Assembly: GCA_030844895.1 (NCBI GenBank)
Contig: CM061229.1
Location: 122,711,682 to 122,775,681, forward strand
Direction: 5' to 3'
Source: Ambrosia x helenae
Taxonomy: Eukaryota; Streptophyta; Magnoliopsida; Asterales; Asteraceae
Length of the DNA: 64,000 nt
In this document: positions 12,348 to 22,530 of the stretch, one piece after another
How positions within the stretch are numbered: the first letter of the stretch is position 1
How the letters are laid out: each line of letters opens with the position of its first letter
The notes under the pieces: model-generated
Told to the model about the DNA's origin: nothing
Database searches by the model: none
What the model saw: only the letters and a program-made list of their open reading frames with translations
Made by a program: the position numbers and the translations under genes

Positions 12348-13111
12348 ATCTGTAACACCCCAACCGATGGCGGAATCATCGGGGTGCCACGTAGTGACGA
12401 TTGTTCAAAAGCACATGGTACTAAAATTGATTATTAAACAAATTGTTTATTAAAGTATAAGAAATTTAATAAATAAATAAATAAAAGTCTTTTTGTAAAA
12501 TTTTAAGTTAAATAGTCACAACATAAGATTTTGATTATGAAAATAATTTTTTTATAAAATTATTTTCTTGAAAATAGAATATTTAATTTAATTATTTCAA
12601 ATTGTCAAAATATGACTTTAATATCTAAAAATATTAAAATCAAAGAATTTCTGAATTAAAATTTGTATTTCAGTTCTAGATAGTTAGAAATAATTTATAT
12701 AAAATTTTGGTGCACAAATATTGAAAAATGAATTTATTATGATTTATTTATGATTAAAACTAACAAATATAAAATAAACGGTTTTTCTGAAATAAAAAAT
12801 ATTTTCTGAAATGTTTAAGAATAAACAAGTTTAGGATAATTTTTGTGAGATTTAATAAAATCGTTTAGATATTTTTATAGAATTTAATAAATATAAATGA
12901 ATAAACTTGTATTAATAATAATATATATTAAATAAATTATTTTTGAAAAACTAAAATTTGAGTGATGAACTTTATCATTTGAAGATCATATGATAATTTT
13001 TGTGGAATTTATAAACCACTTTTGGTATTTAAAACTGGTTTAAAAAGATTTAATGTATTGAATATATATATATATATATATATATAAATGGCAAAAAAAT
13101 ACTTGTTGGTT

Positions 13112-13190
13112 ATGGGAATCGAACCCGGGCCTCTGGCCGGTTCGGGTTTTATAACAAGCGTGGCCACCAACTGAGCCACACCCTGAGAAC
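13112..13190 (-). other. tRNA-like Pol III module a (LTR copy 4)
   Basis: Nearly identical to 8085-8160: A box TGGCTCAGTTGGTGG and perfect B box GGTTCGATTCC on the minus strand. Confidence 0.72.
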
Positions 13191-13338
13191 GAGTTAAACT
13201 GGGTTGTATTTAATTATATAGGTTTAGTTGTATAAATGATTAAAATAGAAAAAAAAAATTAAATGTTGTTTGTGGGATTCAAGTGTTCTTCCCCAAATAT
13301 TATCAATTCGTGCCCTAATTTTCAAATCACCACAATTG

Positions 13339-13377
13339 GTGATCATTAGCCCCTGAATCTTTGGGGCTAATGATCAC
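13339..13377 (-). other. conserved LTR leader hairpin, copy 4
   Basis: Same perfect 15-bp stem and 9-base loop as copy 3. Confidence 0.75.
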
Positions 13378-13845
13378 AAGGTCCCGAACACTAGAACCCA
13401 CAAAAAAAGAGAGCATACCAATCCCGTAGCCGGTCTGCGAGTTCGACAAAGAGGATGCAAGGAAAACGATTAAAAGGCTTCAAAAACAAGTTGTTTACAG
13501 AAATTGGAGATGGATAAGAGATTTTCGGCGATTAGGGATGGTGTGGGTACGTTCAATTTATAGTGGAAGGCTCGGATTGTAGTTGGAAGGTTTTGACTAT
13601 GTATTAATTGGGTTTCGCATGAATAAGGAAAAATGGATGTGAATTAATGATAATTATACACGTTTTTTACTAGTAATAGACCGAAATTTCGCGAGTCAAG
13701 GCTGTTGCTTTGTTTCCATGTTTAAGAAAAGAAAAGTCAACCCATCTTGATGTGCAGCGATCGCTCAGCAGGGAAGAAAGAGGGACCAGCTTGGTTCACT
13801 ATTTATGTATAAGATTTTAATCGTCCAAATAGAATCAACAAACAC

Positions 13846-13922
13846 AGCTTGGCCTAATGGTGGACGCGTGTGTGTGTGGTGCTACCTGCCCGGGTTCGAG
13901 TCCCGGCAGGAGCATTTTTTTT
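13846..13922 (+). other. tRNA-like Pol III module c (antisense to LTR copy 4)
   Basis: Near-identical to 8934-9014, with the perfect B box and a terminal T run (13,915-13,922). Confidence 0.75.
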
Positions 13923-14606
13923 TAAACAGCTAAGGGAGTAAGGAGGGAGGAGTGTGGGCCGCTGGTTCTGCTGGGCCTGCTATCTTGGGCCGGTTCAGGC
14001 TTGGGCTGGAGGCACAAAAGGGATTTGGGTTTGGGCTATGGTTTGGTTATGGGTTTAAGAGGGATTGGACTAGACTAAGCTTATTACTTATTATCATTAT
14101 TTTTATTATTATTATTTTCATTATTATTATTATTATTATTAAAATATATATATATATATATAATGAAAAAGTGACGGATGTCACAGCAAACCCTGGTAGG
14201 CGGTTTTTCTGCTGCAACAAGAAGGGGAGGACCTGTGGTTTTGTTTGTTGGGCTGAACTACCCTTGGGTCAGATTCCTAGTACTAGCAATGATAGTGAAG
14301 AGAATGAAGAACTGAGACTCAACAACACAGCATTGCAGACCTTGGTTGGGACACTCAAATCCGAGAACAAGAAGCTGAAAACTTATCTATGGATGACTTG
14401 GTTTGTAATCATCATGTATTTTATCATGTTTTAGTTCAATGTTGGTTGTTTTGTAATGATAAGAACTCAATGTATGGTGTTTCTTATTGTAATGATCAGT
14501 TATTGTTCAAGTTGTAATGTTTGTTTGCAAATGTTCAATTTATGTTGTTTTGTAACAATCCAAGTTTTGTAATGATCAAACAGAAACATAGTAAAGCATA
14601 CAAAAC

Positions 14607-14995
14607 AGAATCCACTAAAGCATCCATTTTGACCCATTTTGTAATGTATGCTTGCAAACAGTCAAAGACATTGCACATTGATCAAAATAGAATCCACTAA
14701 AGCATCTATTTTGACCCATTTGTAATGTATGCTTGCAAACATAACAAAGACATTGCACATTGATCAAAACAGAATCCACTAAAGCATCTATTTTGACCCA
14801 TTTGTAATGTATGCTTGCAAACATAACAAAGACATTGCACATTGATCAAAACAGAATCCACTAAAGCATCTATTTTGACCCATTTGTAATGTATGCTTGC
14901 AAACATAACAAACACATTGCACATTGATCAAACAGAATCCACTAAAGCATCCATTTTGACCCATTTGTAATGTATGCTTGAACAGTCAAAAACAT
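14607..14995. repeat. 82-bp minisatellite, about 4.7 copies
   Basis: Units beginning AGAATCCACTAAAGCAT start at 14,607, 14,689, 14,771, 14,853 and 14,934. The period of 82 is not a multiple of three, so the open minus-strand frames across it are incidental. It lies just 3' of the GRF gene inside the Mutator-like element. Confidence 0.92.
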
Positions 14996-15170
14996 AGCAA
15001 CATTGATTACCATTACAGTCATAGCAACTAAAGCAACATTGATTACCATTACAGTCATAGCAACATTGCACAATGTACATTACATACTAAACATACTACT
15101 CTCTGTTGCAACATTGTGCATTACAATAGACATCCATATTCCATAAACCTAAACCCTATACAGTTAAGAC

Positions 15171-15325
15171 TTGCAAATCCTATACAAAAAAAGGGGCATC
15201 ATATATATATTCATCCCTGATCACTATATATATGCATCAATTAATTTTTTGCAAATCCTATACAAAAAAAGGGGCATCATATATATATATTCATCCCTGA
15301 TCACTATATATATGCATCAATAAGA
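15171..15325. repeat. 78-bp direct duplication
   Basis: The block starting TTGCAAATCCTATAC at 15,171 is repeated at 15,249 with small changes (TA-run length). A smaller duplication (GATTACCATTACAGTCATAGCAAC) lies at about 15,005-15,065. Confidence 0.8.
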
Positions 15326-15334
15326 CTTGCAAAT

Positions 15335-15637
15335 CTAGCTATTTAGAGCATGCTCCCATCTACCCCCCACTCGGCGTAACTTGAACTTTAGTGTTTTTGC
15401 AATGTCACCTAGTTCAGACAGCCTCTTCATCTTCAAAGATTGTCCATCTGATGTACCTTGATCATTGTCGAGTTGCATCTTTTCTTGTGACAACAAATGG
15501 CCACAATATTCAGCTAACCGATCAAAGGCATCTGGGGGCATTAGAACATTTGGAGGACGGGTAGACAACTCCATGATTGCTTCAACTGCCACCTTCTCAG
15601 CTTTGCTAAGATTGATTGGTTGCGCAGACGATGCCAT
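15335..15637 (-). CDS. small hypothetical protein inside Mutator-like element
   Basis: A 100-residue frame starting MASSAQPINLSKAEK. It is mainly helical in character: charged, with Leu heptads around residues 40-85, no membrane segment and no motif I recognise. The start sits close to the right transposon end and in reverse to the GRF gene, so the element would carry two divergent cargo genes. It may instead be an exon of a longer minus-strand gene with 15,804-16,010. I do not assign a function. Confidence 0.4.
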   Translation of the reverse strand: MASSAQPINLSKAEKVAVEAIMELSTRPPNVLMPPDAFDRLAEYCGHLLSQEKMQLDNDQGTSDGQSLKMKRLSELGDIAKTLKFKLRRVGGRWEHALNS

Positions 15638-15803
15638 TATGATAAGGGTTTAGGGTGAAGAAACAGGGGTAGTAGAGGAAACAGGGGTTTAGGGTGAAGA
15701 AACAGGGGTAGCCGAAGTGTGTTTGTGTAGTGAGTTATTATTATTAGTGATAATAGAGGAAACATGATCAAATGAAGTTGGGGGCATCCCAATACAGATC
15801 ACG

Positions 15804-16010
15804 TCAGCAACTGACAGGAGCCGCCAATTCAAGTCTGACACCAGGTGACGATTTTTCCAGCTGAAGTCCGCTCATGATTACATTATAATCAATTTCACCA
15901 TTCAATGGTCTTAACCCAAAGTCTAAATCCTCACCTGGAACTTTAAAATAATACCTAAAAATGGAAATATCCTCATGTTTGAATACCCAATTTCTAATAC
16001 CATTCATCAT
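15804..16010 (-). pseudogene. fragment resembling the PB1-like N-terminal domain found with Mutator-like transposases
   Basis: A 68-residue frame with YYFKVPGEDLDFGLRPLNGE then DYNVIMSGLQ. The pattern V-P-G-x-x-L-D-x-G-L-R-P-L is what I recall from PB1-like segments associated with plant MULE proteins. No transposase catalytic region follows. The assignment is tentative, but it fits the inverted-repeat ends around it. Confidence 0.35.
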
Positions 16011-16092
16011 TGTTGAACGACGAGGATGAGCAGAGAGGATGAGCAGAGAGGAAGAAGTAGAAGAACTTAAACCTTAGGCTTTTATTAGGGGA

Positions 16093-16156
16093 AGAACATG
16101 AAAGGACGAAAATGCCCCTCGGAATTAACTGAGTTTTTGTTCCTCGTTAGAAAGTC
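16093..16156 (-). repeat. right terminal inverted repeat (inner part)
   Basis: This is the reverse complement of 6208-6271. The end continues outward to about 16,268. Confidence 0.85.
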
Positions 16157-16389
16157 TGTTAAATATGGGCCAAAATGGCAATTTTCAATCTGTGAGGGGT
16201 TCTTTTGGCACAAAAAAAAAAGATAACTGACCAAACAAGCATTTTGGGCCAAACCTGAGGGGCCATTTTGGCAATTTACTCTATTTTTAAATGCACGAGA
16301 ATGATGAAAATGTAACGTCTCGTTAATTGAGGTTTAACGTACATAGAATTATAAGACAAAAAATACAAGGAAAAGTGACGGATGTCACA

Positions 16390-17843
16390 TGAAAGGTTAA
16401 AAAATGGTGTTTTGTTTTGTTAGAAGGTAAGAAAGGAAGAGAAGCAATGTTGGATATTAATCTGTTAAGGGAGGAGAAGGGGGAAATCCCTGATATTATA
16501 CACGAGTCTCAGCGTCATCGGTTTGCAAGTGTCGAAATTGTTGATGAGATTATTCAACTTGACAAAGAGTGGCGGAAACGTGAGTTATTTATTTTACCTT
16601 TTGTTGTTTTGGAATTGATAATGCATACGCAATTATCGGGTTTGTTTTTTTCATGTTTTGATTTACAGGTCAGTTTGAGCTCGAACAGTTGCAAAAGGAC
16701 TTTAACAGAATTAACAAAGAAGTAGCTAAACTTCAGATTGTAAGTTTTTTTTATTGATGATTTATATTTTTATGATGTTTATATTTTTTATGATGTTTAT
16801 AATAGTGATTATTAATATGTCCCTTTATTCAGAGCCATCTACTAATGGTCCGAATCAGGATCAGTTTATGAACCAGAAAGATAACATGAATGATGCTCTG
16901 AATCCAAGGGGCTGTTGAAGGTAGTCAATAGCCATCAAGGTCTTTTTAGTGGTAGAAAGTAAAATAAGAGCTAATTATTTATATTTCAAAATTTTGTTTT
17001 ATTATATGTTGACCTGATTTTTAGTTTTAAAATTTTAATTTACAACTAGAAAGACCCTTACCAGGGGTATATCTGAGTTTGTAATGACAGCGGTTTCAAA
17101 ATTGGATTTGTAAATTGTGGTAGCAGCAGTTAGGTGTTTCTTCGCTGGTAATCTGCACACATGTGCTTGAACTGAACGACTAGCTGCATAAATGGTTGGA
17201 AAGTTTCTGTATGTTGGTATGATTAAATAAGTGTTAGGTGATACGTGTAGGCGGAATTTGAATTCAGTATATGCAGCTGATTTTAAGCATTAGGCGACAT
17301 TTGTGACATGTATGTTGGTTTAGGTTTTTAAGCGTGTTTGGGTATTTGATTGTTTACATAGTGTTTTTGCTTTGAATATTATGTAGTTGGCTATATGCGT
17401 TAGGCGAAATGGTTATTGGCTAAAAGGGGAGATAAAAGGTTGATTATACGTTAGCGTTTTGAGGTGTCCTTAACACTTTATTAAGTGGAGTCGTTTAACA
17501 TAATTCACCCCTGCAATAGAAAAGGTAAACCATGATATGCATACTTTAGGACAACTCTTGCCTTAGGGACTCCTACTATGACAACACTTACCACGTATTC
17601 CACATCAGATAATGCTATTGACCAAATGACCTTTTTCCAGTCCTGCGTTTCAGCATGATCTGGTGCAGAAGCAACCTTGGCTATTTGACATCTGTATTCT
17701 AATAGCAGTTAAACAGTGGTTGAATTTTTTTAGATACCTGTGAGATCTGCTACTCCAATCGTGGCTGCTAGGGACAAATAATTTTATCGGTCGGTGTGAA
17801 TTTGAGGCGCTTAGGTGTGTAGCTACGTCTTGCAATAGTGGTC
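16390..17843 (+). other. Helitron remnant with seryl-tRNA synthetase exons
   Basis: Host sequence between two LTR-family insertions. Apart from the two SerRS exons and a short frame at about 16,833-16,917 (EPSTNGPNQDQFMNQ..., unidentified, preceded by TTCAG), the stretch looks intronic, with GT-rich sequence and no sustained frame. Confidence 0.5.
16447..16739 (+). pseudogene. seryl-tRNA synthetase fragment (N-terminal arm, exons 1-2)
   Basis: Two exons, 16,447-16,579 and 16,669-16,739, join in frame through GTGAGT...TTTACAG and encode 68 residues. They begin MLDINLLREEKGEIPDII and continue through SQRHRFASVEIVDEII and FELEQLQKDFNRINKEVAKL. This is the start of cytosolic seryl-tRNA synthetase: the conserved first strand and helix and the beginning of the long antiparallel coiled-coil arm that holds tRNA-Ser. 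A donor GTAAGT follows, but the next sequence is not SerRS and no catalytic domain is present. With a WD-repeat exon and LINE sequence in the same Helitron remnant, it is best read as a captured gene fragment. Confidence 0.88.
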
Positions 17844-17879
17844 TGTGACATCCGTCACTTTTCTTTTATAATAATAATA

Positions 17880-17925
<46 letters not shown>

Positions 17926-18111
17926 TAAAAATAAAATTCAGATTTTAGTCATTATATATATTCTTACCATCTCTAAACCTTAAGCCCAAAACAACAAACT
18001 CAACCAATTCTTCTTTTGTGTATTACTGAGGCCCATCTGAGCCTCCTAGTCCAGCCCAGAACTGGCCCACAAACCATCTCCTCTCCCTTCAGTTTACAAA
18101 AAAAAAAAAAA

Positions 18112-18195
18112 TGTTGCATCCCACCAGACTCGAACCCAGACCCGGAGCCGGGTCAGAAACAAGACACCCAACAACCAACTGGGCTACACCCTATG
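18112..18195 (-). other. tRNA-like Pol III module (antisense to LTR copy 5)
   Basis: On the minus strand: TAGCCCAGTTGGTTG (A box), GGGTTCGAGTCTGG (B box, one mismatch), then a run of T (A13 at 18,098-18,111 in plus). Confidence 0.7.
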
Positions 18196-18506
18196 GTGTG
18201 TTTATTATTTAAACTATTTATATATATCCACATTTAAACCGTATATCTTGTTCCCCTTCTCTGCTGTTACGCTACCACCACACCAACAACTTTTTTTTTT
18301 TTTTTTTTTTTTTTCAAAACCTTTGACCACAAATTGGATTAATTATGGTAAGACATCTCAAGAATTAGTCATGTGCTCATTAACCCACCATCAATCATGC
18401 AAAAATCTGCACGAGGACAACTCGCGTATTGACCAATTCGAGCAAAATCCACGCGTTTTATACATCAATGGTTCAACACATTCTAAAATAATTAATCAGT
18501 AATACT

Positions 18507-18518
18507 CCTATAAATTGA
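18507..18518 (+). promoter_or_regulatory. putative TATA box of LTR copy 5
   Basis: CCTATAAATTGA, same place in the LTR as in the other copies and 190 bases before the leader hairpin. Confidence 0.55.
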
Positions 18519-18698
18519 ACCCTTGATAGCAATCTAAAGGAGCCGAAATACAAACCCTCACCCTCAAATTATCCTAAAACCTCTTGTAATCTGCTCCTCA
18601 TTCGCGTTTGACTTTCTTGGTTGACCGCTCAATTATCACGAATTCGTCATTGTAAGTCCGATTCTTTTTGTGGGTTATGTTAGTCGCACACATACAAG

Positions 18699-18727
18699 CA
18701 ATAGCCCCAACATTACAGGGGCTATTG
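18699..18727 (+). other. conserved LTR leader hairpin, copy 5
   Basis: CAATAGCCCC / GGGGCTATTG, perfect 10-bp stem with a 9-base loop AACATTACA. The loop differs completely from copy 3 but the stem is kept. Confidence 0.75.
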
Positions 18728-18844
18728 ATTGATATTTAACGCGATTGAATAGCAGCTAGGGTTTCTTGTTTTGATTTGGGGAAGATGACACGATACCAAG
18801 TCTTTATAAATATTTTTTTTACCAAATTCCAACACCAAATCTGA

Positions 18845-18925
18845 TGTAGATCAGATGGTGGATGGCAGTGTGGGAATCTGGTTGGTCAGGGGTTCGATCC
18901 TCAACAACTACAAACATTTTTTTTT
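18845..18925 (+). other. tRNA-like Pol III module (sense, LTR copy 5)
   Basis: TAGATCAGATGGTGGA (A-box-like), then GGGGTTCGATCCTC (degenerate B box) and, 13 bases on, a run of nine T. It also has the tRNA-like spacing of about 50 bases between boxes. Confidence 0.62.
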
Positions 18926-20489
18926 CTACCAAATCACTCTTATATTCATATAACTTTATTATTATATATATATTTTTTTTATTATTTAAGTTTTAAATGC
19001 TAAATCTGATTTATAAACCCTATAAAAATTATCTTATGCTGTCCAAATGTTAAACTTTATCATAAAATTTTTAGATTTTCAAAAATCATTTATTTTATAT
19101 ATATTATAAATAATACAAGTTTATTCATTTATAATTATAAAATTCAATAAAAATATCTAAACGATTTTATTAAATCTCACAAAAATTATTCTAAACTTGT
19201 ACAACAATAAACATTTCAGAAATAATTTTTATTTCTGAAAAACCGTTTGTTTTATATTTTTAATTAATTTTTGTTAGTTTTAATCATAAATAATTCATGA
19301 TAAATTCATTTTTCAATATTTTTGTACCAAAATTTTACATAAATTATTTCTATTCATTTGGAACAGAAATACAATTTTTAAATCAAGAATTCTTTAATTT
19401 TAATATTTTTAGATATTAAAGTCATATTTTGGCAATTAGAAATAATTAGATTAAATATTCTATTTTCAAGAAAATAATTTCATAAAAATTATTTTCATAC
19501 TCAAAACCTTATGTTATGATTATATTCGACTTAAGATTTTACAAAAAGACTTTTATATATTTATTTAGTAAATTCCTTATATTTTAATAAACAATTTGAT
19601 TAATAAACAAATAAACGTTTATCCCCAATTCGAAGCCCTAGAAATACATATATCCTAGAGTTATTTCCCTTACACATTATCGAATACTTTAGGTTGATCA
19701 TTTGGGAGTAATCTCAATTCATATTTCGTTGTCCAAGTCCAATTTCAAGTTATTACGTGAATTGTGAGTATTTCTATCCCCTTTTTGCTTTTATACATTT
19801 TTGGGGTGTTACATGTACACTATTACAAATTTCAAATACAATTTTACATTTTCACAAATACAATTCTAGTACTATGTGCATTGCTTACAACGTGCTTTTA
19901 TGCTTAGACATTACATGTGGATTACATTTGTACTTAGTGAAATCATTAACATGGTACAAGCCGACCTTAACATTGGATAGCGCTATTTGGATTGACAACC
20001 CGCCTAGATTGATTCTCCCCCTTTTTCATCGGAGAATCCGTGGCCAGTGTTAAGCTTTTATCCATTTATTGGATAAGTACACTACAGTTCATACAGTACA
20101 TTATACAGTCACAGGGTTGATTTCGCTCATTTGTATGATACATGGTTTACATATTTGCACTGTAGCTTGCACTTGAATTGTATAACTTTTTAACCTACTA
20201 TATATATCAAATCTAGGAATGCTCACCAACATTTCATATGTTGACCAAACCTATTTTTGTACATGTTTCAGGTGCAGTTTGATCTAGTGCTTTAGCAAGA
20301 GATATTTAGTGCTTTATTTCAATTCAGTTATTTCAATATTTACATTTCATTTAGAAAATGTAATTTCCATTTCCATGTAAGACAAATTTGATTATTCAAT
20401 AATATTTACATTTTAGTACCATGAGCTTTTGAACAATCGTCACTACGTGGCACCTCGATGATTCCGCCATCGGTTGGGGTGTTACAGAT

Positions 20490-20502
20490 TGGTATCAGAG
20501 CC
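20490..20502 (+). other. primer-binding site (initiator Met tRNA)
   Basis: TGGTATCAGAGCC, three bases after the LTR end, exactly as in the minus-strand element and in the Tekay element. Confidence 0.9.
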
Positions 20503-21186
20503 ATGGTTATAGGGAACTAGGTTACTAGATGAAATAGGCCTAGACTATAACCGAACTTCAACTTTCCTACATTATGTTTCCTAAATTGCCTTACCCTCAT
20601 TTCCCTCTACTTTCCTTCCTCTATCTTTCCCTTCTTCTCTCTCTCCATTCTTCTCATCTTTCATCATGGTGCATAGAGATGGTGTCCTACAAGGAGTGGA
20701 AAGTCTACATCATCATGGAACAGGAGCAGTACCTTTCATGAAGACACTCTTAGGCATAATGCCTACTCTTATTCTGCTCCTTCAAAGTTGTTGAACTTTA
20801 ATGAGTGTGATAAGGACACGTGCAATCTGGAAGGGTGGATGCCTGTACACTGGGTTTTCTGGCATAGGCAAGCATAGCGCATAAATCCATTTACGGACCT
20901 GTTATGCTTACCTGGGGATTCCTGGAGTGAGTGTCCACTTATAGGCTAAAGCATGTCTTCCTTGATCACCATTGGGTTCAATTCCTTTGAAAAGTCAACG
21001 TTCTTGTTGGGCTTTACAGCCAGACAAGGGCACTCCAAGCATTTTATGCAAGCTTTTTCAATAATACTCTCTCGATTCATATACAATATTTTGTTTTTCA
21101 TATATTGCTTACAAGTTCATACTTTCATAACCATCTATGGATTTCACAATCGCACTTCACCTTACCATCTTAGCCATTTTTTTTAA
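20503..21186 (+). other. 5' leader of gag-less element
   Basis: Untranslated leader homologous to 11,667-12,334 (reverse). Its short frames differ from those of the homologue through frameshifts, so it does not look coding. Confidence 0.6.
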
Positions 21187-21900
21187 ATATTCAACACCCT
21201 ACTCAAATCATATTATTTCATTTCTCCACATGTTATTTATTTTAAAAACTATAACCTCATACTTTAGCACAAACTAAAGATTTCTAAAACTTGTTGTATT
21301 ACCTAGTAACTTTACAAAGTACATATTTTCCTCGAACTTAAATTCAATTGATTATTTATTGACGTAACAAACGATTTTCTATATAATGCTTTAAACTATT
21401 AAAAAAAAAATCACTAATAGAACCTTGATCTTTAAAACCTAATGTCATGTTTGAAATCTCCAACTAACAGGAATATTTTAATCAAAGCCTACTTAGCTTG
21501 TGCTATTTAACAACTTTTGCTTTATGTACAAAACCAATTTTGAAAATAATTTTTTTTATATAGGAATAATATCTAGTCTCTAGATTCTCCATCGACACTC
21601 ACTCAATTTCAACTTGTTCAAATTTTTACAATATTTGGCATATACCACAGTCATGTTTTCTTATACACTTGATTATAACCTTTGATCCAAACCCCAAAAA
21701 ATTTACACTGCTACATAATCTCCTTACTATAAAATAAACTCTTTATCAACTATCTTCACATTCACTATCTCTCACAACCTTGATTCTGCTTAAAGATTTT
21801 TCATCATCCTCTCAAGAACTAAATTCATATCCTTCACCTTCTCACACATGAGCTAGTTACCCATGATAGTCAAACTACTAAAAACCTGATACTTGATTCT
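21187..21900 (+). other. A+T-rich non-coding filler where gag sits in the related element
   Basis: Lies between blocks that align with the leader and the 3' internal region of the minus-strand element. In that element the equivalent interval holds gag. Here there is no frame of note. Confidence 0.55.
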
Positions 21901-22352
21901 ACAGGATTTTTCCAAAACATCATTGTTTGTGAAGCTTGATTTCCCCTTAATTTGACTATTCACTGGACATTTAATTATTCATGATACTCGTGTTTTCATT
22001 TTTTTGATCCTATTATCATTTTGTACCCAATTTTGTCGCACTCATTAGCATACAACATCTAGAAATTTCCTTGCATACTATTGTGTATTAACACAGATTG
22101 GAAGTTTATCATATTTATTACGTTTATTTTTAATCATACAAGACTCTACCCTACATTTATTTGAAACATTTACTTGATCCTACAGAGCTTTTCTATGTGA
22201 CTACGCATTGAACATCTAATTATTCATGATACCCGTAAACATTTAATTATGATAACACTTACACTTAATGGTTGTAGTACTTACAAACTTGCTTGCATAA
22301 ACATGCTATCAATCTGCAATCTATGTGAATAATAATTGCTGCACTTAATAGA

Positions 22353-22530
22353 GGTCATCATGCTTTTTTCAACAGTCGGGAGAGGCCCTACAACCTGCTC
22401 CACGACTGGTGGAGGCTATCAAACATACTCAACGATTGGTAGAGGTCGCTATGCCTTTTCAAACAGTCGGGAGAGGCCCTACAACCTACTCCACGGCTGG
22501 TGGAGGCTATCGAACCTGCTCAACAATTGG
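22353..22530. repeat. two-copy 91-bp tandem repeat
   Basis: The block AGTCGGGAGAGGCCCTACAA occurs at 22,374 and again at 22,465, with flanking similarity. It is internal to the gag-less element, and the frame across it is probably fortuitous. Confidence 0.75.

Larger units (their letters stand above)
6538..14185 (-). mobile_element. gag-only long-LTR retrotransposon (LARD-like), minus strand
   Basis: The 5-bp duplication GCAAA (6533-6537 and 14,186-14,190) marks the ends. In element direction: 5' LTR 14,185-12,351, tRNA-iMet primer-binding site 12,347-12,335, internal region 12,334-9275 with a gag pseudogene, polypurine tract 9290-9275, 3' LTR 9274-6538. There is no protease, reverse transcriptase or integrase. 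The 5' LTR is 1,835 bp against 2,737 bp for the 3' LTR because of two internal deletions (about 794 bp after CATGGTACTAAAAT, and about 110 bp that removed tRNA-like module b). Elsewhere the LTRs are nearly identical, so the insertion is young. Confidence 0.93.
12351..14185 (-). repeat. 5' LTR, copy 4 (two internal deletions)
   Basis: Same termini as copy 3 but shorter. The deletions fuse CTAAAAT directly to TGATTATTAAAC, and GTGGGATTC directly to AAGTGTTC. The second is between short TTC repeats and removes tRNA-like module b. Confidence 0.93.
6479..14434 (+). pseudogene. GRF-type zinc-finger protein gene, split by an LTR element
   Basis: The reading frame runs 6479-6537 and resumes at 14,191-14,434 once the LTR element and one copy of its GCAAA duplication are removed, giving 100 codons plus a stop. 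It has the GRF zinc-finger signature: C4-K-C6-G, then N20-P-G-R-R-F, C27/C28, C35-G-F and W40. Acidic and leucine-rich coiled coil follows (about 47-83), then a hydrophobic C-terminal segment (about 84-100) that could anchor in a membrane. Plant genomes have many short GRF proteins of this architecture; their function is largely unknown, and the fold is expected to bind zinc and nucleic acid. The insertion cuts inside the codon for N20. The first half alone ends quickly and the second half lacks the first cysteines. The rest of the frame is intact, so the interruption looks recent. Confidence 0.82.
6208..16268. mobile_element. Mutator-like (probable) transposon carrying a GRF zinc-finger gene
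   Basis: A 64-bp nearly perfect inverted repeat flanks the unit: 6208-6271 and 16,093-16,156. The right side extends outward (16,157-16,268) into sequence rich in GGCCAAAATGGC-type motifs that resemble plant Mutator-like ends. The matching outer left end is missing, so no transposon target duplication can be read. Inside are a GRF zinc-finger gene (plus strand, split), an 82-bp minisatellite, a small minus-strand ORF (15,335-15,637) and a PB1-like fragment (15,804-16,010). The LTR element 6538-14,185 is a later insertion. The superfamily call is inference from the end sequence. Confidence 0.58.
3880..16389 (-). mobile_element. solo LTR, copy 2, split by nested insertions
   Basis: In plus orientation the element starts TGTAACACCCCAACCG at 3880 and ends GTGACGGATGTCACA at 16,389. 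Both ends are flanked by TGAAA (3875-3879 and 16,390-16,394), so the 5-bp duplication proves that the distant pieces are one insertion. LTR sequence covers 3880-6207 and about 16,269-16,389. The middle is a Mutator-like transposon with another LTR element inside it. Compared with copies 3 and 4, about 300 bp of LTR, including the antisense tRNA-like module and the microsatellite, is missing at the left junction, together with the outer part of the left transposon end. Confidence 0.87.
17844..20486 (+). repeat. 5' LTR, copy 5
   Basis: TGTGACATCCGTCAC ... GGTTGGGGTGTTACA, 2,643 bp, with an AAT microsatellite at 17,866-17,930 and a T run at 18,291-18,314. Confidence 0.95.

Noticed and set aside
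14615..14924. Open minus-strand frames with repeated MCNVFVMFASIHYKW-like peptides
   Set aside because: They are translations of the 82-bp minisatellite; the unit is not a multiple of three and the frames are offset copies of each other.
14607..14995. CRISPR-like array
   Set aside because: Repeats are contiguous with no unique spacers, and the sequence is eukaryotic.
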